Positions 11,147-21,956 of a stretch of DNA of 64,000 nt are shown in pieces. The DNA is from Glycine soja (Eukaryota; Streptophyta; Magnoliopsida; Fabales; Fabaceae). Both the position numbers and the translations under genes were made by a program. Within the stretch, counting starts at the first letter, position 1. The number at the start of each line of letters is the position of its first letter. The stretch lies in NCBI RefSeq assembly GCF_004193775.1, contig NC_041007.1, positions 29,414,850 to 29,478,849 on the forward strand, written 5' to 3'. The notes below the pieces were generated by a model. That model had not been told where the DNA came from. It saw only the letters and a program-made list of their open reading frames with translations, and did no database searches.

Positions 11147-13419
11147 CACATGGCTGTGTTTCAACATCCCAAACACTAATTCATCCTTTGCTACCCCCTC
11201 CGAGCCAAAGCATATTTGTTTTCTAAAAGAAACACAAAAAGCAAAATAGAAACCCTGAGTAGGAACCACTGCTAAACTAGCGGGAAGAAAGAACAATGCA
11301 AACAACACATGCATGGAGTTAGGCAACAATGAAAAGAAAAAAAGAAAAAAAAATCCGCCAAAGGCGAGTGAAGAAAAAAAGAGACAAAGATCTCCAATTT
11401 TTACAAGAAAGGAACAAAAGTGCAATGAAAGATTAATGTATAAGACAAAAAGAGTAGAGCCCAACCCAAGAGTCGAAAAGAACAAAAGTACAAGCAACGC
11501 TCTTGAGGTTCTTACTCAATATAACCCTCAAACACTCTTTGAGCCTCTCTAATCCTTTCTTTCATAGCTCTCTTACCCCTGACCACGTTACAAGCCCAAT
11601 AAAGCCCATGTGGATTAAGGAATGACTAATTTTGCTTTTAAGTTGAGATTCTGGAATGAAACCTGCACACGCTTGTGATTGTTGAAAAAATATACATATA
11701 TAAAAAAAGTAAAAAAAAACGAAGAGAAAACCCCTGAGGTTCACACTTGCACATTTGAGAAGAAAACTCATCCGGCCAGGAAATCATGGAAAATGCCTAA
11801 AGACAATTATGATAGTAAGGTACACTTGATGTTAGTCGCTCATGCAAAACTCCTTAGGATTCCTTTCGAATCCAAGGGTAGCCTTCGCTATATGAAAAAT
11901 TTAGGATCAGCCCATGTCATTGAGTTTCAATGGGATCGACAGACCCTTGACATTGGTCTATGACCTTAAATCAGGAAAGTTTCACTTGGTCATATACCAA
12001 AGTGTGACAATCCATTGCCATCCTTCAATGGGTCTCACTATCGATCCCAAAGCCTTGTGTTTTCTTCCTGTGCAGAATAATCAAAGTTTTTAAAAAGAAA
12101 GGGGAAAACCCTAGGATCAATATTTCAGTTGATTGATTAAATGTCAAAACGACTCCATTACCATAAATCCAAAATTGTAAAGTGACTAAATCAAACTAAA
12201 CATACACTCTGAGGGAGTCACCGAAGAGATTTGCTAAAAGATAGGATGAGGTTGCATGAGTTATCATATCTTTCAAAAAAGAGACAGTCAATCTGTGTTT
12301 TCCATAAACAAACAAAAAAGGAAAAAAAAATCAAATCACAAAAATAGGAAAGAATGTCATGAACATTGTACAATTTTCCATTGCATTGCATTTTTGCGTA
12401 CAAAGCCTGCATTTACTGCATTTCAAGATGAAGGTTGCATGCATCTGCATCCCAAAAATCATGTTCATATTAAGCTATATGTGCATAGTTTTCTCTTTAT
12501 ATACCAAATCTAATGTCCAATCTTTTGAGTTTGGGATGAAAGGCCCTCTCAAAGAGTCAACCTCTTGCTTTCTCATAAGGTTAAGCCCATTGGTACTAGT
12601 ACCTATTGGCATGTTTCACAGGACTCAAAGTCCTCACCTCTATCTTTCATAGGACTTAAAGTCCTCGCTTTTATCTTTCATAGGACTCAAAGTTTTCACT
12701 TTTATCCTTCATAGGACTCAAAGTCCTCACTTTATCTTTCATAGGACTCAAAGTCCCCACTTTATCTTTCACAGGACTCAAAGTCCTCACTTTATCTTTC
12801 ATAGGACTCAAATTCCTCGCTTTATCTTTCACACGACTCAAAGTCCTCGCTTTATCTTTCACACGATTCAAAGTCCTTGCTTTATCTTTCATAGGACTCA
12901 AAGTCCTCGCTTTTATCTTTCACAGGACTCAAAGTCCTCACTCAAAGTCCTCGCCTTTATCTTTCACAGGACTCAGTCCTCGCTTTTATCTTTCATAGGA
13001 CTCAATGTCTTCTCCTTTATCTTTCATAGTACTCAAAGTCCTCGCTTTTGTCTTTCATAGGACTCAAAGTCCTCCGCATTTATCTTTCCTTGGACTCAAA
13101 GTCCTCTGCCTTTACTTTTCAAAGACTATCAGAGTCTGTTGTCTTGCAGAGACTATCAATGTCTTCTGCCCTTTACATTTCAAAGACGATCAAAGTCTTT
13201 TGTCTTGCAGAGAATATCAATGTCTTCTGCCCTTTACTTTTCCAAGACTATTAAAGTCTGTTGTCTTCTGCCTTTACATTTCCAAGACTATCAAAGTCTG
13301 TTGTCTCGTAGAGACTTCAATGTCTTCTGCCTTTACTTACCAAGACTATCAAAGTCTGTTGTCTTGCAGAGACTTCAATGTCTTCTGCCTTTACTTTTCC
13401 AAGACTATCAAAGTTTGTT
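11147..13419 (+). mobile_element. Ogre-like 3' internal fragment, left half
   Basis: 12090-12530 is a diverged copy of 57350-57720 in the Ogre-like element at the right of the window (both hold ACACTCTGAGGGAGT and GGTTGCATGCATCTGCATCC), and both are followed by a tandem hairpin array. The fragment therefore belongs to the same kind of 3' region. 11147-12090 holds low-complexity A-rich stretches and no recognisable protein. Its continuation lies beyond the Calypso-like insertion at 47466-48049. Confidence 0.65.
12617..13094 (+). repeat. Tandem array of about 30-bp units with an AGGACT/AGTCCT hairpin
   Basis: About fifteen units. Each holds AGGACTCAAAGTCCT (6-bp arms, 3-bp loop) followed by a pyrimidine spacer, CTTTATCTTTCAT or similar. 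Unit length is 30-32 bp. Because the array has few stops, both strands show open frames (for example minus 12671-12901); these are repeat artefacts. Confidence 0.85.
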
Positions 13420-13424
13420 GTCTC
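13095..13424 (+). repeat. Tandem array of about 58-bp units with AGACT/AGTCT and AGAC/GTCT hairpins
   Basis: Units alternate AAGACTATCAAAGTCT with AGACTTCAATGTCTTCTGCC. The array is the continuation of the 30-bp array and resumes at 47461 after the Calypso-like element. The stems match those of the 30-bp array except for paired G:C to A:T changes. The open frames over it (13005-13477) are repeat artefacts. Confidence 0.8.
13420..13424. repeat. Target-site duplication GTCTC, left copy
   Basis: Matches 47461-47465. The joined target reads as an undisturbed repeat unit (TTGTTGTCTC then GCAGAGACTTC), which confirms the insertion boundaries. Confidence 0.85.
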
Positions 13425-14808
13425 TATTCAGGCTTCCGGCAAGTGCACCGGATCGCACAAGTAGTATAAAACGATAAGAACCGAGTATCGAACACTCAGG
13501 GAATTTGTGTTATTTGGTAAACTATTTCAGCAAATAGGCGTCTATTTTGTAAAACTAAGTGTGAATATGAACAAGTGTATAAACTATTTGTGCAAAAAGA
13601 AAGAAAAATCACGCGAGAGAAATGATGTGTAAAAACAAGTAGAGAACACGTTGGTCTTCCTAATAGGCGCCTGATGCTAAAAAGATATTCTCTATCTAAC
13701 AATGCTCATGTGTTCTTATGGTGTCTCCTGAAATACTAAACCCCGATTCCTCATGATAGCTTAGCTTAATCCTGATGAAGCATCATGCACAGATTCCTCT
13801 TGTAAGACTTAACTCAACCAGGACCACATTAAGACACACATACTCAACTAACTTATTGCACACTAATTCCTCATGAAAGCACGATAACTCATCCCTGCAC
13901 TATCAAGGACTTTAGAGTCACACCAGTTTCCACTGTTGAATGACCCTAACAAAGCATGCATCTACGTGATCAAGGTAAAGGCATACTGGAATGAGAAGCA
14001 GATAGCACAGAGAACACACAAAACATCATTAAATAGATAAACATATATTTACATCAGGTACCTACAGGGAAGATCCAACAGAGGATTTAGCTTTCTATAC
14101 CAGGAAGCCTTCTTAAGTACAAAGAGAAGAACAAGATGAAAGATTGCAAAACTACAAGTGGTGAAGATGTCTCCTTCACCTCTAGGATCTCACAATCACT
14201 TACAAACTCATCTCAAGCTTTCAAACTGGCTCTTGCTTCGAGCTTTGGTCTTTGCAGATCTTCACATAGCAAAATCTCTCAAAACTCTCTGGAACTTGGA
14301 CCTTTCTCTCTCTAGAAACCCTAGACATGCAAAGCTCTGAATCCCAGTCCAAACTCTCCTCACAAAATCTGATTTCAGGCTTAAATAGGTGGCCTTATTC
14401 GTGCTCGTGCGCTTAGCGCGCGTATGGACCGCTTAGCGCACGTTAGTATTTTTGGCTTAGTGCGCCTTTCTCGCTTAGCGGATGAACTGAAGTGGTGCAC
14501 TTAGAGAGATGAAGTGGTGCGCTTAGTGAACCTGTACAACTCATCTTCTTCTGGATTCTTCCTCGCGCTTAGCCCAGGAATGTTGCGCTTAGCGAGAAGG
14601 TGAAAACAACCTTTTCCAAAGCTTACCTAATTAACCTGAAATAGAGAGAAAACGATTATTAAACACACAAAATGGAAATACTAAGTATTTATAACCTATA
14701 CTTAACAAAAAATACTTATAACATTACAAAATAACAATAAATTGGGAGAGTTTGATACAATTTATACAAGTTTTATACACAAAAGTTAGTCGTTTTCATC
14801 GACTAACA
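13425..14808 (-). repeat. 3' LTR of the Calypso-like element
   Basis: About 1.38 kb, homologous to 46044-47460. On the minus strand it starts TGTTAGTCGATG directly after the polypurine tract. Holds about eight CGCTTAGCG-type motifs (14400-14610). An AT-rich TATTTAA (14381-14387, minus) is a possible TATA box. The short open frames in it are not genes. Confidence 0.85.
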
Positions 14809-14822
14809 ACTCCCCCAAATTT
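14809..14822 (-). other. Polypurine tract of the Calypso-like element
   Basis: On the minus strand AAATTTGGGGGAGT lies directly before the LTR start TGTTAGTC. A second copy of the same run lies at 15471-15484. Confidence 0.75.
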
Positions 14823-16139
14823 ACAGTTTTGCTTGTCCTCAAGCAAAAAGAGAACAACTAACTTGTCCTCAAGTGACAATGACATGTAGTGACTATGTAC
14901 AAATGCTACAAAGTGACTAATTGCATGATAAGAGAATGGAATAAAATGCTCTCATCACTTGTCTTTCACAAGGTATGCAGTTATCCAAAGAGAAGAATAA
15001 AATGTAACCTGAACAGATAGATGAAGTTAGGCATAAGACAGATATCAAAGAAAGTAGCTTAAACCACAGTCTCACGGTTACTGTTTCACTCAAGCACAAG
15101 TTTTTAAGCTATTCATTAATAACAACTAGCAGGAGGTCCAATGTTTGAATTTCATCTCATGTCATAAAGTCATAAATGTATAAACAGAATCAGAAGGACT
15201 TTCTCAGGTTTGTAGTGAGGCTTGGGTACAAAAATTCATTGGTTTTTCTAGGATTCAAAGGCTTAGATTCTAACAGAGCACAAATCCTTAACTTATCCCA
15301 ATGGTCTTGTATTATACCAGTAGCTTTCTCACTATCTTTTCCTTTCAAGTTGCTTTTGACCTTATTGTAACAACACAATTTATTCTTTTCTTTCTCTTTT
15401 TTTTAACATACAACTTATTTGTTGTGTGTGCTGATGCTTAACCTTTTTCTTTTTATTCGAATTGACTTCCCTCCCCCAAATTTAGAGTAAATTTTCCTTG
15501 AACCATATGCTCTTCTAAAATCTAAACAAGGTATCAGGAGGTAATTATTTAAGTTCAGGGTTCAATTTTTTTTTTTTTGACAATATCATTCAACTCAAAA
15601 AGGGAGCAAAGGATGCAATTATCATTCAAGGTAAGTTGTTTGGTCAAAAGAGCTTGTGAATGTACAATCATGGCCTTCATCATGTCCTCATTTATACATT
15701 TCATTCTAAAATTAAGAGATTCATGCAAAGATTATCACTCACAGCTAGTCGTTCACTCACAGTTTAAGGTCACACTCTCACCGGTTTTGGTTCAAGCTTT
15801 TCTTTCACAATCAATCTGTCTATTGACTAACAATTCTAATAGCAAGTTCACATTCTTGTTCTTTCTTTGTCTAACATACACACTTGCTCAAAATCATGAA
15901 AGAAAACACAAACTTCATCACAATCATGCATTCAATTCAAAATAAAGTCATACACCCATTTTTCACAGAAAGATAAAAGTGTTTCACTGTCATGTCATAA
16001 AAAATAAGTTAAACTATTCAAAATGCTTCAGGATGAACAAACTAATTACCCATATATAAAACTACCAGTATATGTAGATATAACGAAAATACTATACGAA
16101 AACCAAAATTTAATAATAATAAATCAAAAAGCAAAAAGT
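14823..16139 (-). other. 3' untranslated region of the Calypso-like element
   Basis: AT-rich, with no coding signal I trust. It contains a second polypurine-like run (15471-15484). Open frames at 15176-15378 and 15577-15945 lack family resemblance. Confidence 0.5.
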
Positions 16140-16577
16140 ATCATCAGGAATCAAAATTCCTGTGACTAGTCCTGTGTGTCATGTGTCTGACCATCCTCCT
16201 CATCTGTCAGCTGAAGCACTGGAGTAGTGGGAGGAGAAGTGTCCACAACTAGGACTGGTGTAGTTGGGTCCTTTGGCATCTGTAGAAGAGGAGTGGAGGG
16301 TTCTACTGTAGGCTAAGGTGAGGATAGATTTACCACTGGTGCAGATGGTGGCTCTGAAGTAGCCTCAAGGGATCGCTCAGGAGTGGTAGCAGCTACTTGT
16401 CTCACCTGTGTCTCTTCTGCCTCTTCTCCTATATGCTGAGGTACCTGGGCTGTGGGACCTTCGTGTTCCTTATGAAGAGAAGATTGGGTCCCGGGCCAGG
16501 CTACCATCTCATTAAACTACTCTACTGTAGGAATAGAGTCTGGAGGTGCCATCATCTGTAAACTCTATGGTAAAATG
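16140..16577 (-). pseudogene. Calypso-like accessory ORF, C-terminal part
   Basis: Minus-strand Pro/Ser/Thr/Glu-rich tail (clearest at 16313-16507) that continued from 20496 before the 3.9-kb insert split the ORF. A stop lies between the insert and 16507, so the tail is degenerate. No domain is recognised in it; low-complexity tails of this kind commonly follow the accessory domain in these elements. Confidence 0.5.
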
Positions 16578-16582
16578 ATCTG
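16578..16582. repeat. Target-site duplication ATCTG, left copy
   Basis: Matches 20491-20495. The boundaries restore the accessory ORF region of the Calypso-like element. Confidence 0.85.
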
Positions 16583-18959
16583 TGTGACATCCTGGAAATT
16601 TCTACCCGAAATTTTTGAAAAACGATGTATTTTGAATGATTATATATATAAGTATTATTCAGTGTATATGCCTATGTGTTCTTGGTAGAAGTAGGGATAG
16701 TGGGGGCAAGATACGCGGGTTAGGCTAATTAAGGAAGAGAAGTCCATAACTGGGAGGTTATGGGTTAATTCTTAATTAATTAGTCTAAAAATCATCGTTT
16801 TGCGTACGACTTAAAATTTAACGAAACCAACCTCTGAACCACGCTCGGGGTTTTATTTTGAGCGTTTTGATATATATATTGGTTACTTTCGAAAACTGGC
16901 CCCGACGGACGCAGAGAAACGCGAGGAACTGGAACCAGAGAAATGGCACGCAAACCGAGGCAGGATTTTAGCGTTTCAAAGGTCAGATTTTTCTCACTTT
17001 TGTGGCTGAGTATGGGTCACAGTCAAAAGGGAAAGTGGGCCCTTTTTGCTCCACTCAAATGGAGACATGTGGCATAGTTTATAATAAAATAATAGAAAAA
17101 GAGGAAACCTTTTTTTTTTAAAACCAAAAAGCTGTATTCTCTCTCCTCACTCAGCCCAGAAATTTCAGAAGCCTTCTCTCTCCCTCTCCCTCACGTTGCC
17201 TTTCTTTCTCCCTCATTCTCCATTGAAGCTCCAAACAAAGCTTCGACCTTTGGTGCCCATTTCTGCTCCAAATCGCGAAAGGAGGGCATTTTCGGAGTCG
17301 TGAAGTGCGTGTCTACGAGTGGGACTTCGAAATTTCAGGTTTGGGTGGACTTCTTTCCCTCTTGATTTTCGTGGGTATGGGGTTTTGGGAGATATGATGG
17401 GTAGTCTTGCTAGTTTTCTGCTTCATGATAGTTATTTGTGAAGAAACTTGTTGAAAGCATGTTGAAATTGCCATGTTTGGATGAGTTAAACATACCCATT
17501 CTGTTTTAGGGTTTTTATGATGATGCTTGTGATGTTCATGTGCTGAATTGCTTATGGAAAACTGTTAGAGATGAAGGGTAGAATTAACCTAGGGTTAGAA
17601 AGTGAGAATGTGGTGTTGTGAGTGGAAAAAGAGTGAATTTTTTAGGGCTGGAAGGCCAAATCTGGAATTGGTAGTATTTAGAGGTTAGAGTGAGTTAATC
17701 TTAGCTTGAAATGCCATTTAGGACTTATGAGAAAGGTTAGGCTGTGCTAGAGAGAAAAACAAATGACCAAAGTGAACAAAGAGCCATTTCTAGGGCAAAT
17801 TTGGGTGTTGAAGAGTCAAATTTTGATTCGGTGAGATTCTAAGTGTAAATCCAGTTTAAACAAGTTTAAATTGATGTTATAGACTTGTGTGAGGTGAGAG
17901 TTTGCCTCAAATTTGTCCCATTCTCAATTTCACTTCTCAAGCCTAGAAAATCCATTAAATTGAGGGGTTTTGGACACCTAGATTTTGTGTTGCTGTGGTT
18001 TGAAGCTTGACTTTGGTTTAGACATGATCGATACCTGATTTGGGACTTGTAGGATTTGATTTGGGAAAGATTGGATGAGGGGAAGTGTGGTTTTCGAAAT
18101 CTGCACTTTGTGCAGATTTTTGCTGTGAAATTGTGCAGCAGAATTTTGCACAAGTGCAGAAAAATGCTATGCATTTGCTGGTTGTGGAAAGAGCAGTTCT
18201 GAATGAGTTCTGGGTGTTTGCTAGTAGATCCCAACGGTCAAAATGTAGGCATATGTACTAGAGACTTCCAGTAAAATTTTCGAGTCGATCCAACGGTTAG
18301 CGAACTGGAACGAAGGAATTGTTACTGGGGTCTTTAAGTGAGAAAAGCTGTGATTTTTGGTTGGTGTTTTGGGCAGAGTTTTCTGCCTTTGCCCTGTTTT
18401 TCTTGGCTGTGATGGTTTGTGTTGTTTGAATGTTGAGTTACTTGGATGTTGGGGAAGCTTGGGAGGATTGATGGGGACCCGGTGTTGAGAGAAACGAGGA
18501 TATGGGCTACGTGGGAGTACGTGAGCTCAGTTGGAGGTGGGCAACAGGGGATGGTGGGTTTATGCACGCTTTGTGGATGTGGAAAACTTGTTGTGCACCA
18601 TCGCTCGACCGCCACCTAGTACCACATGTGATGGGTACCCCATAATCCTACAAGCTTGAGATGAGGAAGTGTAGAAGGGTGAAACTTCCTGCTTTTATTC
18701 GTTGACCACAGAGTGGTACCTGAAGATATGTCGCGGGGGTCAGGAGACCTTGGGGACGTCAGGTGGGGTGCTATTGCCCAAAACCAAGCTTGACCAATCC
18801 CGACCCAACCCGGGCATAGTCGGTCAGTGAGAACCTGTGATGTACCTAAACAGGCGAGCTCCTAGCAGTCAACAGATAAAAGGAACAAAGACCACAAAGC
18901 AAGGAGGCTTGTGGTGGCTGGCCAGCCATGAACTTGATTGATGTGTGAGATATGGCCTC

Positions 18960-19357
18960 TGGTAATCGATTACCAAGGGTGGGTAATCGATTACAAGGCT
19001 TAAAAATGAAGACAGGAGGCTAAGATAGTCTCTGGTAATCGATTACCACGGGGTGTAATCGGTTACCAGGCTTGAAAACGAGGTCAGGAAACTAGGGGAG
19101 CTTCTGGTAATCGATTACCAGGGGATGTAATCGATTACCAGGCTTAAAAAGGGAACTGGGAGACTGTGGAGGCCTCTGGTAATCGATTACCAGCCTGTGT
19201 AATCGATTACACAGAGGAATGGGTCACTGGTAATCGATTACCAGGTATGTGTAATCGATTACACAGTGCATTTTTGCAGATTTCATGTCCTGAGGCTGTG
19301 TAATTCGAGTTTAGCCTCTGGTAATCGATTACCAAGGCCGTGTAATCGATTACCAGA
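18960..19357 (+). repeat. Six pairs of GGTAATCGATTACC palindromes
   Basis: Twelve copies of (TG)GTAATCGATTAC(CA), a perfect 14-16-bp palindrome. They are arranged as pairs about 20 bp apart, with pairs 50-90 bp apart. Starts are near 18961, 18982, 19034, 19052, 19106, 19126, 19176, 19199, 19229, 19250, 19320 and 19342. The right-hand member is more often imperfect (GTAATCGGTTACC at 19052, ATTACACAG at 19199 and 19250). Confidence 0.85.
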
Positions 19358-19476
19358 GATGAAAAGCCTTAAGATGCCCCTTTTACTTGCATGTAGTGGT
19401 TATGAGACGCATTGTGTTGCGGCATAGTTAGATTCTTGTGAAAGAGTCTACCCCTTTCTTTTCTTCCTTGTAGATC

Positions 19477-19911
19477 GTGATGGCGGCGCAGCTAATCCAT
19501 GATCGAGTAGAGATGGAGTGCCTAGAGGGAGCCTGGGAGACCCTCGAAGGCAACACGAGGTGCCGATTTCGGGGCACTATTCGATTCACGGCTACTTCTT
19601 TGGTGCATCCAGATGAACCTGCACGGACGCTTCAGCGCACGGTGGAGTGGATACTACCCACGCCTACACCATATCGTCTAGTGGAGCCAGTCCAAGTGAT
19701 CGAGGTGACGTCATCCGAGGAAGACCCTGAGGAGGATCCCGAGGAGCTACCCCCCGAGCCTGCTGTGGATGCTCTTGACTTTCTAGAGGGTGATGAGGAC
19801 CCACTTCCTGAGGTGGATTCTCTCGAGGAAGTCATGTCGGCATCTGAGGCAGACTCTACGGAGGATAGTGGCCTGGGGGAGATGGCGATCAGCGGAGGCT
19901 CTTCATCCTAG
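19477..19911 (+). CDS. Acidic ORF inside the 3.9-kb LTR, unknown function
   Basis: A 144-codon ORF, beginning MMAAQLIHDRVEMECLEGAW. The first 60 residues are mixed and folded-looking. From about residue 75 the chain is Glu/Asp/Pro-rich (SSEEDPEEDPEELPPEP) and ends in a Ser run. I see no signal peptide, membrane segment or retroviral motif. The sequence before the ATG (TTCCTTGTAG) resembles a splice acceptor. It looks like a family ORF carried in the LTR, but it may not be translated. Its antisense frame (19632-19835) is a shadow. Confidence 0.4.
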   Translation: MMAAQLIHDRVEMECLEGAWETLEGNTRCRFRGTIRFTATSLVHPDEPARTLQRTVEWILPTPTPYRLVEPVQVIEVTSSEEDPEEDPEELPPEPAVDALDFLEGDEDPLPEVDSLEEVMSASEADSTEDSGLGEMAISGGSSS

Positions 19912-20490
19912 TGGACAGCTCTTTGGATTAGTTTTGTATACTTTTGAGGGTGGGTGTATCTAGGACTGACTGTTAGGTTTACTCTTTTGTTTTTTTATGG
20001 GTAGACCTGATGTATAGGAATTTGATGATTGTATACATGTGGCTGAAGCCACCACTGTGGACACCTTTGCTCTGGATGACACTATGTATTTTGTAAAACT
20101 CCTATATTTTGGACAGCTTTAAATGATGAATGCATTTATGATCGATCTTGTTATTTGAAAATAAAGCATTAGCAACTTTATTTGTAAAAGAGTTTATCGA
20201 CCGTATTTTATTCTTTTATTTTCACGTGATGACCTAAAGTAATGACTGATACATTCTTCCTTTTGAAACAGCAAAATAGTTTAGAGATTATGAGCGGTAA
20301 GAAAGAAATGACTCCGAATAGAGTTGTGAACTGGCCATTCAGGACTCTATAGTGAGGATTTTCCTTCTAAACCTAGTTATGGTAAAAAGAGAAAGAAATG
20401 AAAAAGAAAAAGAAGAAAAAAAAAATTTACCATGGTTTTTGTTATTTAAATTATTACTATTAAACCAGTCATTAATTTAGGGACGCCACA

Positions 20491-20495
20491 ATCTG
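20491..20495. repeat. Target-site duplication ATCTG, right copy
   Basis: Pairs with 16578-16582. Confidence 0.85.
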
Positions 20496-21492
20496 TCCCT
20501 GATGAATGCTTTGGAGCATGGCTTCAAAGCGCTGAGAATTTATCTGAGCTAGGACAGAAGGGGCTACTGAAGTGGATGCTGGAGTAGGAGCTGCAGAAGT
20601 AGAAGGAAGCTCAGTTGGCCTTGCCCTCACCCTCCTAGCCCCTCGGATAGAGACTGTTAGATCTTTGGGGTTCCAACAGTTCTTCTTGATGTAGGCTAGG
20701 TTAATGACCGGGCTCATGTGCTCGAAGGTAAGGCTGTCAGATACAACCCCTCTGGCTCTGCATAATGCGGTGATTATAGCAGGGCACCCAAGTCTAGAGG
20801 TGTTAGACTGGGCTATAGAAGTCATCTGGCTTGAAATCAGCGCTCTTATGTTCATATCCAAATGAGAGACTAGGCCAAAGATCAGCCTAGCTCTGTTCAC
20901 TGTCAGATCAGAGGTATGTGATGTGGGGGCCAAGTTGGAGTATGAGAACACTCCACACCTGAGCTAGTGTAGTCAAATCTTTCCTAAGAATCCTCCCAGG
21001 ATGGCCCTCAGAGTTCAAGATGAACCCTCGACTAGGTATGCATAAGGTAGCCTCTATCTCTCTGAAGTCTGTAGGCAACCTACAGTATCTAGAGTATGCG
21101 GGTAGAGTCTCTCCCTTTGCTAATACCACAGGTGTCTCCAGGAATGCGTTGAGACTGTCAGCATCAGTCTTCACCAAATGACCTCTGACTCTGGACTGTT
21201 TTGGTGGATGATCCTCAGAACTGAGTAAATTTGCATAGAACTCTTTCACCAAAGCCAGGTCTATGCTCCCATCAGCTAAATTGGTGAGGCGTTTATGAAA
21301 ATTACGCCTCTCCAGCTCGGCCTTAAAGTCATCTAGCTCAGTGTGATATAGTTCTACTTTCCTCTCAGGTAAAATGTTTCTTCCCAGGACATTATCAGTG
21401 TATTTGGTCCAAGCATCTAATGAAGAGAATCTCCTTGTGTCATATTGAGATGTGGGCCTTGTACCAATGCTTTTTCTCTTTCTGGAATCCAT
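20496..21492 (-). pseudogene. Calypso-like accessory ORF (putative plant transposon protein type), frameshifted
   Basis: Starts at the ATG at 21492 (MDSRKRKSIGTRPTSQYDTR), directly after TCTGTCCACAG, a splice-acceptor-like sequence. The first frame (21492-20908) has a basic N-terminus, LCIPSRGF and RKDLTTLAQVW. A one-base shift near 20950 moves the chain into a second frame with NLAPTSHTSDL, HLDMNIRALIS, LGCPAIITALC and IKKNC. This matches what I know of the 'putative plant transposon protein' family (PF20167, accession from memory), found in retroelements and of unknown function. The 3.9-kb insert removed the rest of the chain. It sits where Athila/Calypso elements carry env-like ORFs. Confidence 0.7.
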
Positions 21493-21956
21493 CTGTGGAC
21501 AGAGGAATCCAACAATTAATCAGGACACAGTTATTCAAATTTTAAAAACTGAAAAATAAAACTGAGAAAGACACTAGTCGCTTAGCGCCCAACCCTTGCA
21601 TCTGAGGCTGATTTGGTCCGCTAAGCTGGCCAAGGTTGAGCTAAGCTAACTTCGATTCAATCTGAATTCAGCTAAGCTTTAGCCTAATCGCTAAGCGACA
21701 ACCTATCCATGGCTAAGCGAGACCTATTGCCACCAAGCGCAATTCCTTACGGCCTTAATTGGGGTCCAAGACACTAAGCGCCAGTCATGGCAGCTAAGCA
21801 AGATTCATTTTGGCAATGTGAGCACTAAGCGAGTCCATCTCAGCTAAGCGCATGCTCCTCTGTACTTAAGATGCATCATTTTAGCTAAGCTGGCCAGAGC
21901 CAGGCTTAGTGAGAGTTGCAGGTTTTTTAATCTGCAGACCTCGCTAAGCGCATGCT
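21493..21956 (-). other. CGCTTAGCG-rich non-coding stretch upstream of the accessory ORF
   Basis: Contains many CTAAGC/GCTTAG motifs spaced 20-40 bp apart. From 21579 on it is duplicated in inverted form at 42736-43113. It ends abruptly at about 21956, where gypsy-2 leader sequence begins at a shared CCTTGTT-like stretch. Confidence 0.6.

Larger units (their letters stand above)
16583..20490 (+). mobile_element. Solo-LTR-like insert, 3.9 kb, with 5-bp target duplication
   Basis: Starts TGTGACATCCTGG and ends GGGACGCCACA (TG...CA), flanked by ATCTG at 16578-16582 and 20491-20495. I find no internal terminal repeat, primer site, polypurine tract or pol. This fits a solo LTR of a long-LTR gypsy family (Tekay/Del-type LTRs have similar TGTRACAYCC starts, from memory). 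It holds a CT-rich leader-like stretch (17140-17240), a palindrome array (18960-19357) and one ORF (19477-19911). Orientation is taken from the ORF and the end motifs. A large non-autonomous element without terminal repeats is the alternative. Confidence 0.75.

Noticed and set aside
12617..13424. CRISPR-like regular repeats
   Set aside because: Spacers are not unique, the repeats are contiguous and degenerate, and the context is a plant retrotransposon.
12671..13477. Repetitive open frames over the hairpin arrays
   Set aside because: Repeat artefacts; the peptides only mirror the 30- and 58-bp units.
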